DNA of 10,046 bases from Baffinella frigidus (GCA_026770585.1 MU646630.1:413445-423490); one strand, 5' to 3'; counted from the first letter of the stretch, positions 1 to 5,944 are shown. The notes: generated by a model not told the origin, from the sequence alone. Numbers and translations: made by a program.

Positions 1-86
1 CTCCACTCCTTTGCATGCCTTCGACACATCCCACAATAATTGTTGATGGTGCCACATAGGTGAGTTAAGTGAGCGAGGAGGGCTGA

Positions 87-287
87 CAGCTGAGAGCGAA
101 GCAGGCACGTGACGCTCGAATCCACCAGCTCGACTCGCGTCATCCGAGACAAGGCACGCCCCCGAATCGAACCCTGCACCCCCTCTCCTTGGTCCCGAGC
201 GCCCCAGCAGCCTATGGCAGCCTCGTCTCCGCGGAGCTGTCAAACATGCTGGACCCTGAACCTAATCCGGGAACATGTTTAATTTAA
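87..287 (+). CDS. Weak exon-like open frame, unrecognised
   Basis: The frame is open from just after a TGA at 84-86 to a TAA at 285-287. The second half is the more protein-like part (ending LVSAELSNMLDPEPNPGT plus four residues) and follows a pyrimidine-rich stretch ending in AG at 206-207, so a last exon starting near 208 is possible. A strong donor-like AG|GTGAGT at 58-65 could be the upstream partner, but the sequence before it has a stop in every frame, or a TAG exactly at the border. There is no recognisable domain. It could equally be chance open frame in GC-rich DNA. Confidence 0.2.
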   Translation, partial: QLRAKQARDARIHQLDSRHPRQGTPPNRTLHPLSLVPSAPAAYGSLVSAELSNMLDPEPNPGTCLI

Positions 288-379
288 AAGAAAATGGACC
301 CCTGTTCGTTCATAGGAGTTGGGCGAAGGTTAATTAGGGCCCTAAGGACACTCGAGCCAAGCGAGTGGCAAGTTCACGT

Positions 380-421
380 GTGCATCGTTGACAGGAGTTG
401 CAGAATGCACTGGGCTGACGT
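380..421 (+). repeat. Direct repeat, left copy, flanking a foldback
   Basis: About 42 bp (GTGCATCGTTGACAG, then GAATGCACTGGGCTGACGT) recurs at 594-635 with only a few differences. Between the two copies lies the foldback at 425-584. The layout reads as a tandem duplication whose junction was later, or simultaneously, occupied by the mobile element. Confidence 0.85.
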
Positions 422-424
422 TCA

Positions 425-584
425 TAGGCTGACGTCCTGAAAATGGGGTAGTTGGGCATACGGCATTGCCTAGGACCTCCTACCGTAGGCCGAGGGGTCC
501 TAGGACCGAAAAGTCTCGGCCTACGGTAGGAGGTCCTAGGCAATGCCGTAGGCCTAACTACCCCATTTCCAGGCCGTTACCCTA
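425..584. mobile_element. Foldback MITE-like element, CCTACGGCATTGCC family, copy 1
   Basis: Left arm 436-494 pairs with right arm 515-573 over 59 bp with a few mismatches. The centre holds the palindrome GGTCCTAGGACC. TA at 425-426 and 583-584 marks the likely borders (TA|GG..GACG left, CCGTTACCC|TA right). It is almost identical to 4809-4972, so the family moved recently. There is no coding capacity; open frames across it come from the palindrome. Confidence 0.85.
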
Positions 585-593
585 TTAACGTGA

Positions 594-635
594 GTGCATC
601 GTTGACAGTCGTTGAAGAATGCACTGGGCTGACGT
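594..635 (+). repeat. Direct repeat, right copy
   Basis: Second copy of the 42-bp repeat at 380-421. It runs directly into the tandem array starting at 650. Confidence 0.85.
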
Positions 636-649
636 GTGCATCTTCTGGT

Positions 650-1195
650 AGCTCCGCGGGGACGTGACTCATCTTTTTACATGCTGCCGATTCAGGTGCC
701 GTGTCACGCAGAACTGCAAGTCTGAAGCTAGTCTTCGAGAACTGCAAGTCTGAAGCCAGTCTTATCAGCACTGCAAGTCTGAAGCCAGAACTGCAAGTCG
801 GAAGCTAGTCCTCGTTATTGTAACCTAAGACCCACACCCCAGCTCCGCGGGCACGAGGCGTCGGACGTGACTCATCGTTTTACATGCTGCCGATTCAGAT
901 GCCGTGTCACTCACAACTGCAAGTCGGAAGCTAGTCTTCGAGAACTGCAAGTCTGAAGCCAGTCTTATCAGCACTGCAAGTCTGAAGCCAGAACTGCAAG
1001 TCGGAAGCTAGTCCTCGTTATTGTAACCTAAGAACCACACCCCAGCTCCGCGGGCACGAGGCGTCGGACGTGACTCATCGTTTTACATGCTGCCGATTCA
1101 GATGCCGTGTCACTCAGAACTGCAAGTCTGAAGCTTCGTTATTGTAACCTAAGACCCACACCCCAGCTCCGCGGGGACGAGGCGTCGGACGTGAC
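650..1195 (+). repeat. Tandem array of intron-end plus exon-start units
   Basis: Units start with AGCTCCGCGGG at 650, 841, 1043 and 1165 (periods about 191, 202 and 122 bp; the fourth is partial). Each full unit carries ACATGCTGCCGATTCAG, then several copies of a roughly 20-bp minirepeat (ACTGCAAGTCTGAAGC), then TTATTGTAACCTAAG and CCACACCCCAG. The last piece is a good intron 3' end with a branch-like TAAC. The unit start equals the first bases of the exon at 1167, so the array multiplies an acceptor together with the exon edge. The shorter third unit lacks most minirepeats. Confidence 0.85.
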
Positions 1196-1289
1196 GCAGG
1201 GAGTCTCGTCGGGGAACGCGATCGACGTGTACGTTGTTGTGCGTCCGAAGAACAACCGCGGCGACTCTGTCATACTCGCTGTCGAGCAG
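1167..1289 (+). CDS. Candidate internal exon, kinesin motor-like N-terminal segment
   Basis: A 123-bp exon (41 codons, phase 0 at both ends) bounded by CACACCCCAG and CAG|GTTTGC. It reads LRGDEASDVTQ, then GNAIDVYVVVRPKNNRGDSV, then ILAVEQ. Kinesin motor domains start with a strand of the form IxVxVRxRPxN, and fungal kinesin-5 proteins have similar VYVR..RN sequences. That resemblance is the only family evidence and the second conserved R is missing. A duplicated copy of its 3' part at 1555-1625 has three differences, two of them silent, consistent with past coding constraint. No flanking motor exons (P-loop GxTGxGKT) were found, so it may be an orphan or decayed exon. Regions between it and 1555 hold repeat fragments only. 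Confidence 0.4.
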
Positions 1290-1297
1290 GTTTGCGA

Positions 1298-1360
1298 ACT
1301 CACAGGAAAACGGTTTTAATTTACTAATATTAAAGCATTCGTGTAGTAATTTTCATTGAA
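1298..1360 (-). mobile_element. Half of a foldback element (ATTACTACAC family)
   Basis: The sequence GGAAAACGGTTTTAATTTA is followed by ATTAAAGCATTC and GTGTAGTAATTTTCATTG. This equals one arm of the complete element at 1638-1769 read from the other strand, with the second arm missing. It directly follows the exon duplicated at 1555, so the exon copy and this terminus were duplicated together. Confidence 0.65.
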
Positions 1361-1372
1361 TCAAAAGGTTTG

Positions 1373-1451
1373 CGACCCCGCGCACAGCCTGTGGGTGATT
1401 TCATGTGGAAAGTCTTGTAAATTATGAAGTTGGTTGCATTGAAAATTGTCT
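1373..1451 (+). repeat. Partial copy of the foldback arm found at 1772-1851
   Basis: CCTGTGGGTGATTTCATGTG, AAAGTCTT and AAGTTGGTTGCATTGAAAA recur at 1791-1850 in the same order. Here only the left arm is present; the second location has the full foldback. Confidence 0.75.
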
Positions 1452-1490
1452 TTCTAGAGCTATTTCGGTAGGACTTGTCGCGTTTTTGAT

Positions 1491-1514
1491 TTCGAGACTT
1501 CGAGACTTCGAGAC
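1491..1514 (+). repeat. Three tandem copies of TTCGAGAC
   Basis: Exact 8-bp unit repeated three times (1491-1498, 1499-1506, 1507-1514). Function unknown. Confidence 0.9.
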
Positions 1515-1554
1515 TTCATTTGTACCATGAGATTTGAAACGGTGTGTTTTAAAA

Positions 1555-1625
1555 CGATCGACGTGTACGTTGGTGTGCGTCCGAAGAACAACCGTGGCGA
1601 CTCTGTCATCCTCGCTGTCGAGCAG
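1555..1625 (+). pseudogene. Duplicated 3' part of the kinesin-like exon
   Basis: This 71-bp stretch matches 1219-1289 with three differences: one turns the middle V of VYVVV into G, the others are silent. It keeps the same CAG|GTTTGC donor, and identity continues through the following GGAAAACGGTTTTAATTTA. The 5' part of the exon and its acceptor are absent: upstream is AT-rich sequence ending TTTTAAAA. It is therefore probably a non-functional partial copy, unless it is spliced from an unseen acceptor. Confidence 0.6.
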
Positions 1626-1637
1626 GTTTGCGACCTC

Positions 1638-1769
1638 ATAGGAAAACGGTTTTAATTTAACACTTTTGATTCAGTGAAAATTACTACACGAATGCTTTAA
1701 TATTAGTAAAACGCATTATGTGTAGTAAATTTCATTGCCATAATTTTTAAGTTAAAACCGTTTCCCTGT
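1638..1769. mobile_element. Foldback element, ATTACTACAC core with AAACGGTTTTAA outer arms
   Basis: The outer ends ATAGGAAAACGG and CCGTTTCCCTGT pair with two mismatches. The inner arms GTGAAAATTACTACAC and GTGTAGTAAATTTCATTG also pair. The centre contains TAATATTAG at 1698-1706. The A/T-rich spacers between outer and inner arms are less well matched. A run of 13 C follows at about 1774-1786. Confidence 0.75.
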
Positions 1770-1806
1770 AAGACCCCCCCCCCCCCGCACACCCTGTGGG
1801 TCATTT

Positions 1807-1942
1807 CATGTGGAAAGTCTTATGAATTATAAAGTTGGTTGCATTGAAAATTGATACACCTTTTTTTGATATGACTATAAAGATTGTTCGGTGTAGTAAA
1901 TTTCGTTGACCCAACTTTATGATTTATAAGACCTTCCATATG
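1807..1942. mobile_element. Foldback element, ATTACTACAC core with CATATGGAAGGTCTTA outer arms
   Basis: The left arm (CATGTGGAAAGTCTTATGAA, then TATAAAGTTGG) pairs with the right arm (CCCAACTTTATGATTTATAA, then GACCTTCCATATG). The inner ends ATACACC and GGTGTAGTAAATTTCGTTG match the inner arms at 1638, 5197, 8311 and 8489. The outer arms are specific to this copy and to the partial copy at 1373. Confidence 0.75.
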
Positions 1943-2380
1943 AGAGTACCCTAGAGTTGCAAGGGTTCCGTCTGACACGGTGAGTTTTCTCGAAAGCGTT
2001 GAGACACGCACTCCTGCTTAGCGAGAAGACACCGTGGAGACTCTGCACACAGCCACCCCACAGTGTGCCTCGGTGGTTGACTAATGAAGGTAAGTTCTCT
2101 CTCGCTTGTGTGTGGGCCTTGGCCGGCGCGGCCTCTCTCCTCCCAAGCGGGGTCACATCTGGTAGCGAAAGTCGTTCCGGGGCTCTGTTCCCCGGAACGA
2201 TCGGACAACGCATACAGTCTCCACAACGTCACCGCACCTCAGACCCCACTCCCCCACGCTGCCATGAATCACTCCTCACAAACCACGCTTCTTTTGCCAT
2301 CACTATTCTCGTTCGTGAAACCAGCCTTCCTTTCCCATCTCGAGGAGGCAAACACGCACTACTTTTCCGTTGCACTTTCA
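1943..2380 (+). other. Foldback-free interval with weak coding signals only
   Basis: An open frame from TTG at 1999 and another from ATG at 2084 to 2383 cross this interval. Neither shows a recognisable motif. A textbook donor-like AAG|GTAAGT occurs at 2087-2095, and a pyrimidine-rich stretch before CCATCTCGAG occurs near 2320-2345. The ATG at 2084 sits directly on the donor-like site. This could be part of a gene, but I cannot define exons. Confidence 0.25.
2173..2199. repeat. Perfect 10-bp stem hairpin
   Basis: CGTTCCGGGG (2173-2182) and CCCCGGAACG (2190-2199) form a perfect stem with a 7-base loop CTCTGTT. There is no U tract after it, so I do not call it a terminator. Confidence 0.8.
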
Positions 2381-2384
2381 TAGG

Positions 2385-2546
2385 CAAACTCCTGGAAAGT
2401 TCTGTAGTTTCCCTACGGATTTAGGTAGGACCTACCTACCGTAGGCCGTAGGGCTCCTAGGACCAAAACTTCCTAGGATTTTGGCCTACGGTGGGAGGTC
2501 CTAGGCAATGCCGTAGGAAAAACTACCGAACTTTCCAGGGGTTTTA
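2385..2546. mobile_element. Foldback element, CCTACGGCATTGCC family, divergent outer arms
   Basis: The left arm CCTGGAAAGTTCTGTAGTTT pairs with the right AACTACCGAACTTTCCAGG. The inner part carries CCTACGG, ACCTACCTACCGTAGGCC and GGCCTACGGTGGGAGGTCC around CTCCTAGGACC. The core is that of 425-584 and 4809-4972, while the outer arms (GGAAAGTTCGGTAGTTT) differ from theirs (GAAAATGGGGTAGTTAGG). TA lies near both borders (2381-2382 and 2546-2547). Confidence 0.75.
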
Positions 2547-2576
2547 CGACTAACTTGCCACACCCGAGGTCGCAAT

Positions 2577-2781
2577 CCGTGCGTGAAAAACCTTCGATTC
2601 AGCCCGCCCCTTCCACCAACCCTCACGATTGGACCAAATCGTCGCTTCTAGCTTTTAGATCTACCCTTGATTTACCCTTGCAGAGACCCCAGATCCGGGG
2701 TCTCTGCAAGGGTAAATCTCAAGTCTAAAATCGATGATTTGGTCGTGGATGGACCGTGAGGATTGGTGGTTCACGCACCCC
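2577..2781. mobile_element. Imperfect long foldback with perfect 22-bp inner stem
   Basis: 2669-2690 and 2697-2718 are perfect complements (GATTTACCCTTGCAGAGACC, then CC) with a 6-base loop AGATCC. Weaker pairing continues outward: GGACCAAATCG with GATTTGGTC, CCACCAACCCTCACG with GTGAGGATTGGTGG, and GTGCGTGAA with TTCACGCAC. Single copy in this window, no clear TA borders. The right arm overlaps an open frame that reaches the kinase-like fragment, so that frame's 5' part is probably not coding. Confidence 0.65.
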
Positions 2782-2934
2782 CGTCCCACCCACGCGTTCC
2801 AACTCGCTGCATCGTCTGCCCACGACGCCAACCCTTCTGGGGATACAGTCCCGTGTAGGATGACCCAACACATGATGTATTTGTTAAGGGGGAGCCTACC
2901 GACATTAATTTCGAAATTCAGTGGCTTTACACAG

Positions 2935-3066
2935 CGGCTGGTCGGGGAACAGGCAGTGGCGAAGGCGCCGGAAGCGGCATGGGTGCTGTTGAACCCTCTG
3001 CTGGAGGACCAAGTTGATGCCTACACCTTCGGCATCGTCGAGATGGTACACCACGTCATTTTCAGG
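2935..3066 (+). pseudogene. Protein kinase fragment (APE and DxYxFG region)
   Basis: The frame after an acceptor-like TTTACACAG (ends 2934) reads QAVAKAPEAAWVLL, then EDQVDAYTFGIVEMVHHVIF. APE at 2965-2973 followed after 16 residues by DAYTFGIV (D codon at 3016) has the order and approximate spacing of kinase subdomains VIII and IX. DVYSFGIVLWE is the usual tyrosine-kinase-like (TKL) family form. The invariant D and G are present, but the Ser is Thr and the W/E after IV is altered. No catalytic loop (HRDxxxxN) or DFG was found upstream. It is cut at 3066 by the degenerate telomere-like tract, or splices at CAGG|GTTATT. Either a lone exon or a relic. Confidence 0.5.
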
Positions 3067-3212
3067 GTTATTTTGGGGGGTTTGGGGTGTGGGGTTTGAA
3101 GTTTGGGGGTTGGGGTTTGGGGGTTATGGTTGGGGGTTTGAGGTTTAGGGTTTACGGTTCAGGGTTTAGGATTTGGGGGTTAGTTTTACGGTTTATTGTT
3201 TGGGAGATACGC
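3061..3212 (+). repeat. Degenerate TTTAGGG/TTTGGGG telomere-like tract
   Basis: Some twenty imperfect units of the type GGTTTGGGG, GGGTTTAGG and GGGTTTACGG follow one another. TTTAGGG is the telomere repeat of plants and many algae. The units here are too irregular for a functional telomere, and sequence continues on both sides, so this is an interstitial relic or a G-rich minisatellite. Similar TTTGGGG units appear at 8031-8043 and at the right edge. Confidence 0.7.
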
Positions 3213-3260
3213 GCGAATGCGTGAGAGGTGCACTACACTTTGGCTCTCGCCTGCTGGCAG

Positions 3261-3283
3261 CCCCCCCCCCCCCCCCCCCCCCC
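3261..3283 (+). repeat. Run of 23 C
   Basis: Uninterrupted poly-C followed by TCCCTCCCTGC. The open frame on the other strand through it (poly-glycine) is an artefact. Length may be inexact in the assembly. Confidence 0.9.
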
Positions 3284-3391
3284 TCCCTCCCTGCATCCCT
3301 CCCAGGGCGCGCTTGATGATTGATGCTTGATGTCACTCGCGAAAGTAACCATTCCACCCACCCTCGCATCACACCCTTGACCACTGCCTTC

Positions 3392-3433
3392 GGATCCTGT
3401 GGAATCAGATGCTAATTGCTGAGAGGTGCGCGC
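3392..3433 (+). repeat. 42-bp direct repeat, copy 1
   Basis: Begins GGATCCTGTGGAATCAGATG and ends GCTGAGAGGTGCGCGC. It recurs exactly at 3526-3567, and both copies are preceded by ACTGCCTT, giving a 134-bp tandem period. Confidence 0.9.
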
Positions 3434-3438
3434 CGTGG

Positions 3439-3527
3439 AACAGCCCCGCCGGCAGGCTCTTGAGCGCCCGCGTGACCGGTCACGCGGACGCCGAAGCCAG
3501 ACGGTCGGTCGTGACTGCCTTGTCAGG
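3439..3527 (+). repeat. 89-bp module with 20-bp palindrome, shared with 9375-9462
   Basis: Contains CAGCCCCGCCGGCAGGCTC, the perfect 20-bp palindrome at 3468-3487 (CGTGACCGGTCACG at its heart), GACGCCGAAGCCA and GTGACTGCCTT. The same order is found at 9375-9462 inside the foldback element 9255-9550. Here it sits between the two 42-bp repeats. Confidence 0.8.
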
Positions 3528-3567
3528 ATCCTGTGGAATCAGATGCTAATTGCTGAGAGGTGCGCGC
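3526..3567 (+). repeat. 42-bp direct repeat, copy 2
   Basis: Exact copy of 3392-3433. Downstream, an open frame (REFMKLFDTAYCFRG, 3585-3629) runs up to the border of the next foldback. It looks exon-like but I do not recognise it. Confidence 0.9.
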
Positions 3568-3629
3568 AGGGGAGACGGCGTGAGTTCATGAAACTCTTCG
3601 ACACCGCCTACTGCTTTCGAGGTCTCGTG

Positions 3630-3868
3630 TATTGTAGAAATGGGCTCCGCGCGGATTCAAGGTCAGGTCAGGAAAAACGTCTTTTCGAGAAAAAAACGTC
3701 GAAAACGAACTTTTATGCTATCTTAGGCATGGGCAAGATGCCTAAAATAGAATCAACCACCCTCAAGATAGCACAAAAGTTCATTTTCGACGATTTTTTC
3801 TCAAAAAGACGTTCCTGACCTCCTCACCTCACGTTTTAGAAATCCGCGCGGAGCCCATTTCTACAATA
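3630..3868. mobile_element. Large foldback element with 29-bp perfect outer arms
   Basis: 3629-3657 is the exact complement of 3841-3869 (GTAGAAATGGGCTCCGCGCG, then GATT). The inner arms (AACGTCTTTTCGAG, GTCGAAAACGAACTTTTATG) pair with TTTTGTGCTATC-type complements up to about 3725 and 3770. The arms are separated by a short centre with GCATGGGCAAGATGCC. TA at 3630-3631 and 3867-3868 fits TA insertion. Single copy here. Confidence 0.85.
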
Positions 3869-3921
3869 CTGCTCCCGGTTGAGGGTTCAGTGGTGCTGGT
3901 CAAATTTGGTTGCATTGGTGA

Positions 3922-4017
3922 CTGCTCCTGGTTTTGGTTGAATCGGTTGAATCGGTTGCTTTCGAAGAATGGATGGGACACGGTTCCCTGGACACTTTCC
4001 GGGTGGCTGTGCGGATG
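3922..4017 (+). pseudogene. Protein kinase hinge fragment, abutting an insertion
   Basis: The frame reads LVESVESVAFEEWMGHGSLD, then TFRVAVRM. EEWMGHGSLDTF matches the kinase hinge pattern (subdomain V, typically xxEYMxxGSLxxxL). It belongs upstream of APE/DxYxFG in a kinase, yet here it lies about 1 kb downstream of the fragment at 2935, so the two cannot be exons of one gene in present order. The upstream part has a duplicated TTGAATCGG (3937-3954) and a TGA in frame at 3919-3921. The frame is followed at 4018 by a 123-bp foldback piece and resumes after a 12-bp direct repeat for 13 codons to a TAA. Confidence 0.45.
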
Positions 4018-4140
4018 CCTAACTGCCCCCCCCTAGGACCCTACAGTAGGCCCATGCATAGGGCCCTATGGTGGCCATAGGGGTGGGGGCAGTTTCTTAT
4101 AGAAACTGCCCCCCCCCCTAGGACCCTGCAGTAGGCCCAT
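4018..4140. mobile_element. Fragment of CAGGGG-family interior flanked by a 12-bp direct repeat
   Basis: The sequence equals the internal part of 6103-6302 (CTGCCCCCCCCTAGGACC, CCTATGGTGGCCATAGGGG, CAGTTTCTTATAGAAACTG) but lacks the CAGGGGTACC termini. GCTGTGCGGATG occurs exactly on both sides (4006-4017 and 4141-4152). It contains the perfect palindrome AGTTTCTTATAGAAACT. The direct repeat suggests an insertion event different from the TA-type insertions. Confidence 0.75.
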
Positions 4141-4204
4141 GCTGTGCGGATGAGCGCTGTCCCTCCAAGAATGCCAACGGGGCCTATCTAAAACCCATGC
4201 GCCT

Positions 4205-4245
4205 TTACACGTGGGCATTTGTGTAGTAACACTCATTGATTGGCC
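4205..4245 (+). mobile_element. Remnant arm of the ATTACTACAC family
   Basis: GCATTTGTGTAGTAACACTC then ATTGATTGG is a degenerate version of the right inner arm (GTGTAGTAATTTTCATTG) without a partner arm. Nothing else is recognisable between 4153 and 4360. Confidence 0.4.
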
Positions 4246-4363
4246 ACGTAACACTGCAAAATTAGCACAGTCACGAGGTTAGAATACCCTATCCTGGTAC
4301 AAATATCCACACTCCCACATATAATTAGGCCCCGCATTCTCGAGTGGTCGACGCGGGCGCTGA

Positions 4364-4485
4364 CGCATCCTGGGGCACGCAGGACTGTTCAAGATTGCGA
4401 GACCGAGCCTGATCCCTTCTGAGAAAGGCGCCGTCCTCCGCCGCTTCGCGCAGGTCCTTGCGTGCACCCACCCACGCTGTATGCT
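4364..4485 (+). other. Exon-like open frame, unrecognised
   Basis: After a TGA at 4361 the frame reads LFKIARPSLIPSEKGAVLRR, then FAQVLACTHPRCML, and then enters the foldback at 4486. A donor-like GCAG|GTCCTT lies at 4450-4457. The pattern VLRRFAQVLACTHP faintly recalls the kinase stretch before subdomain IV (FxxEVxxLxxLxHP), which would suit the kinase fragments nearby, but no invariant residue is visible. Confidence 0.25.
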
Positions 4486-4637
4486 CTTATCTCAGAAAAG
4501 GGATTTTAAAATTCGTTTTCTTAAGTCAACCCCCCTTCAAATTTGTCAACTTATGCGCAGAGAGAAGAATAAGTTGACGAATTTGTACAGAAATTGACTT
4601 AAGAAAACGAATTTGAAAATCCCTTTTCTGAGATAAG
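4486..4637. mobile_element. Foldback element with CTTATCTCAGAAAAGGGATT ends
   Basis: The arms CTTATCTCAGAAAAGGGATT (4486 on) and AATCCCTTTTCTGAGATAAG (to 4637) are nearly perfect complements. They continue through ATTCGTTTTCTTAAGTCAA with TTGACTTAAGAAAACGAAT and the inner AAATTTGTCAACTTA with TAAGTTGACGAATTT. The borders fit TA (TTA|TCTCAG and CTGAGA|TAA). Length 152 bp, single copy. Confidence 0.85.
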
Positions 4638-4654
4638 CTCCATTGGGTGTTTGC

Positions 4655-4759
4655 TATCCCTTAAGTGGCCAGTAGGCGCATACGCCCTACCGTAGGGCCC
4701 TAGGACCTGCCTAGGACCTCTTGGCCGGCAAATTTGGGGGCCTGGCCGCTTAAGGGATA
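4655..4759. mobile_element. Short foldback element with TATCCCTTAAGTGGCCAG ends
   Basis: 4655-4672 and 4742-4759 pair in 17 of 18 positions, with TA at each outer end. The interior contains CCTACCGTAGGGCCCTAGGA and CCTGCCTAGGACCTC, so it carries the CCTAGG-rich type of centre seen in the CCTACGG and CAGGGG families under different termini. Confidence 0.8.
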
Positions 4760-4808
4760 CGATGTGCGCCGTTGGGCCTTTGCTACTTTTCTGTTTCACG
4801 CCACACTC

Positions 4809-4972
4809 ATAGGCTAACGGCCTGAAAATGGGGTAGTTAGGCCTACGGCATTGCCTAGGACCTCCTACCGTAGGCCGAGGGATCCTAGGGACCAAAAAGT
4901 CTCGGCCTACGGTAGGAGGTCCCTAGGCAATGCCGTAGGCCTAACTACCCCATTTTCAGGCCGTTACCCTAT
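4809..4972. mobile_element. Foldback MITE-like element, CCTACGGCATTGCC family, copy 2
   Basis: Left arm 4809-4879 and right arm 4901-4972 pair almost completely (outer AACGGCCTGAAAATGGGG, inner CCTCCTACCGTAGGCCGAG). The centre is GGATCCTAGGGACC. It is near-identical to 425-584, including the right flank CCGTTACCCTATTAAC, so shared sequence may extend slightly past the TA border. It is the most symmetric copy of the family in the window. Confidence 0.9.
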
Positions 4973-5066
4973 TAACACCACCCATCGCCGGCATACCGCC
5001 AGTGTTGTGCATGCCGGGCCCCACCAGCCATGCAGATGTGAGCCGCTGACGCCCCCCCCCCCCGAG

Positions 5067-5135
5067 ATGCAGCCGTGGCGAGTGCTCAAGCTCAACAAAG
5101 AGGGCTATGAGATGATGCTCGAGTCAGAGAGGTGA
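5067..5135 (+). CDS. Candidate terminal exon, unrecognised
   Basis: After GCTGACG and a C run ending CCGAG, the frame reads MQPWRVLKLNKEGYEMMLES, then ER and a TGA at 5133-5135. Codons are GC-rich at the third position and the peptide is protein-like (charged, no low complexity). The C run followed by AG (5065-5066) would serve as an acceptor, so this could be the 3' end of a gene whose earlier exons are not visible. No family recognised. Downstream to 5196 there are only C runs and CGCTCTCGCC. Confidence 0.35.
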   Translation: MQPWRVLKLNKEGYEMMLESER

Positions 5136-5196
5136 TCGCCCCTGAGAGCCCCCCCTAAATGGATCGCTCTCGCCCCCCCCCCCTGGTAGGGACTTA

Positions 5197-5330
5197 TCCG
5201 GGGAAACCTAATTTTCTTTCATTTGATGGCATTCAAAATTACTACACAGATTCTTTTATATTACTAATAAGAACGAATTGTGTAGTAATTTTCGTTGCCA
5301 TCAAATGAAAGAAAAATTGGTTTCCCCGGA
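5197..5330. mobile_element. Foldback element, TCCGGGGAAACC ends, ATTACTACAC core, copy 1
   Basis: 134 bp. The outer arms TCCGGGGAAACCTAATTTTC and TTGGTTTCCCCGGA, the middle TTTCATTTGATGGC and GCCATCAAATGAAA, and the inner AAAATTACTACACA and TGTGTAGTAATTTTC all pair. The centre is TTATATTACTAATAAG. The left flank has TA; the right has GA. Same family and length as 8311-8444. Confidence 0.9.
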
Positions 5331-5500
5331 GAAGGACGCGCGCTCTCTGCGCCCACCAGTGCCTGGGCGCGTTTTGGATGAGGGCGCACGAGGCCTCACC
5401 AGCCACACGGGGAGCATTTCTGAGCCATGCGTTTTCCGCGGGCGGGATGCATCACGCTCGCTCTGTGACTTGGGCTCCCGCCCACTACAGCCAATTTAAG
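5331..5500 (+). other. Interval without a supportable gene
   Basis: GC-rich sequence with an open frame that begins inside the preceding foldback and ends at 5499. I see no motif, splice pair or repeat in it. Confidence 0.3.
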
Positions 5501-5502
5501 GT

Positions 5503-5605
5503 CCACAGAAAAGCAGTCAGTTGCGGACCTTAAATAATTAAGGTCCACATCGGATGATCCAGTGTGTGACCTTGTATTGTGTGACCTTAACTTCGAGTAA
5601 GGGCT
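5503..5605. repeat. Cluster of GGTCC/GACCTTAA inverted repeats
   Basis: TTTAAGGTCC (about 5505) pairs with GGACCTTAAA (about 5526), and the following TTAAGGTCCAC pairs with GTGTGACCTTAA (about 5578). GTGTGACCTT occurs twice. These are two adjacent imperfect foldbacks made of one motif; origin unknown. Confidence 0.6.
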
Positions 5606-5716
5606 GTACGTGTGGCGCGATGTGTGTAGAGTGACACGGTGTTGCTCCGTGTCTGCAGCAAGCCGGATCGGTCGGACATCAGCGCTGTCTTCTTCTGAGA
5701 GAAGCATTCCGATTCA

Positions 5717-5840
5717 GACGAGAGTCCAACTCTCGCCACGGTTTCCGGCGGAATTCAACACGAATGCCTTCCTGTTGAAACGAGATTCCAACGCTCACCA
5801 CCATCACGGGCTGCGTTCAACACGGCTGCCCTCCTGTAGT
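5717..5840 (+). repeat. Degenerate 62-bp tandem repeat, two units
   Basis: GACGAGAGTCCAACTCTCGCC and TTCAACACGAATGCCTTCCTGT (split here only for description) recur 62 bp later as AACGAGATTCCAACGCTCACC and TTCAACACGGCTGCCCTCCT. An open frame from 5610 to 5885 crosses both units, but 62 is not a multiple of three, so the units are not read in the same frame and this is not evidence for a repeat protein. Confidence 0.65.
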
Positions 5841-5944
5841 ACTAAGGGTCAAATGACATCTCGTCCTTTCACGAAATACACGTGATGTAATACTCTCCCC
5901 CGATTACGCCCCCCACACTCTACACCCCCCCCTTCACCCCAGAC

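Noticed and set aside
1-66. Exon ending at the strong donor AG|GTGAGT
   Set aside because: All three frames upstream are closed (the best one ends in TAG exactly at the border) and the window starts too close to judge.
159-177. tRNA B-box-like GGTTCGATTCG on the minus strand
   Set aside because: The bases around the loop (CAGGG and CGGGG) do not pair as a T stem, and no acceptor stem or A box could be placed.
334-543. 69-codon minus-strand frame
   Set aside because: It lies largely within the foldback 425-584; a closely related peptide appears at 4809-4972 for the same reason.
700-1000. CRISPR-like spaced repeats (ACTGCAAGTCTGAAGC)
   Set aside because: Spacing is irregular, spacers are themselves repeated, and the sequence is eukaryotic; it is a minisatellite within a larger tandem unit.
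2173-2199. Rho-independent terminator
   Set aside because: The stem is perfect but there is no T run and no bacterial gene context.
1999-2424. 141-codon plus-strand frame
   Set aside because: It begins at TTG, crosses a consensus donor-like GTAAGT and ends in a foldback; no motif found.
3193-3384. Glycine-rich minus-strand frame
   Set aside because: The glycine stretch is the 23-C homopolymer; the flanks show no coding signal.
5717-5840. Tandem repeat protein
   Set aside because: The 62-bp period breaks the frame between units, so the repeat is not at protein level.
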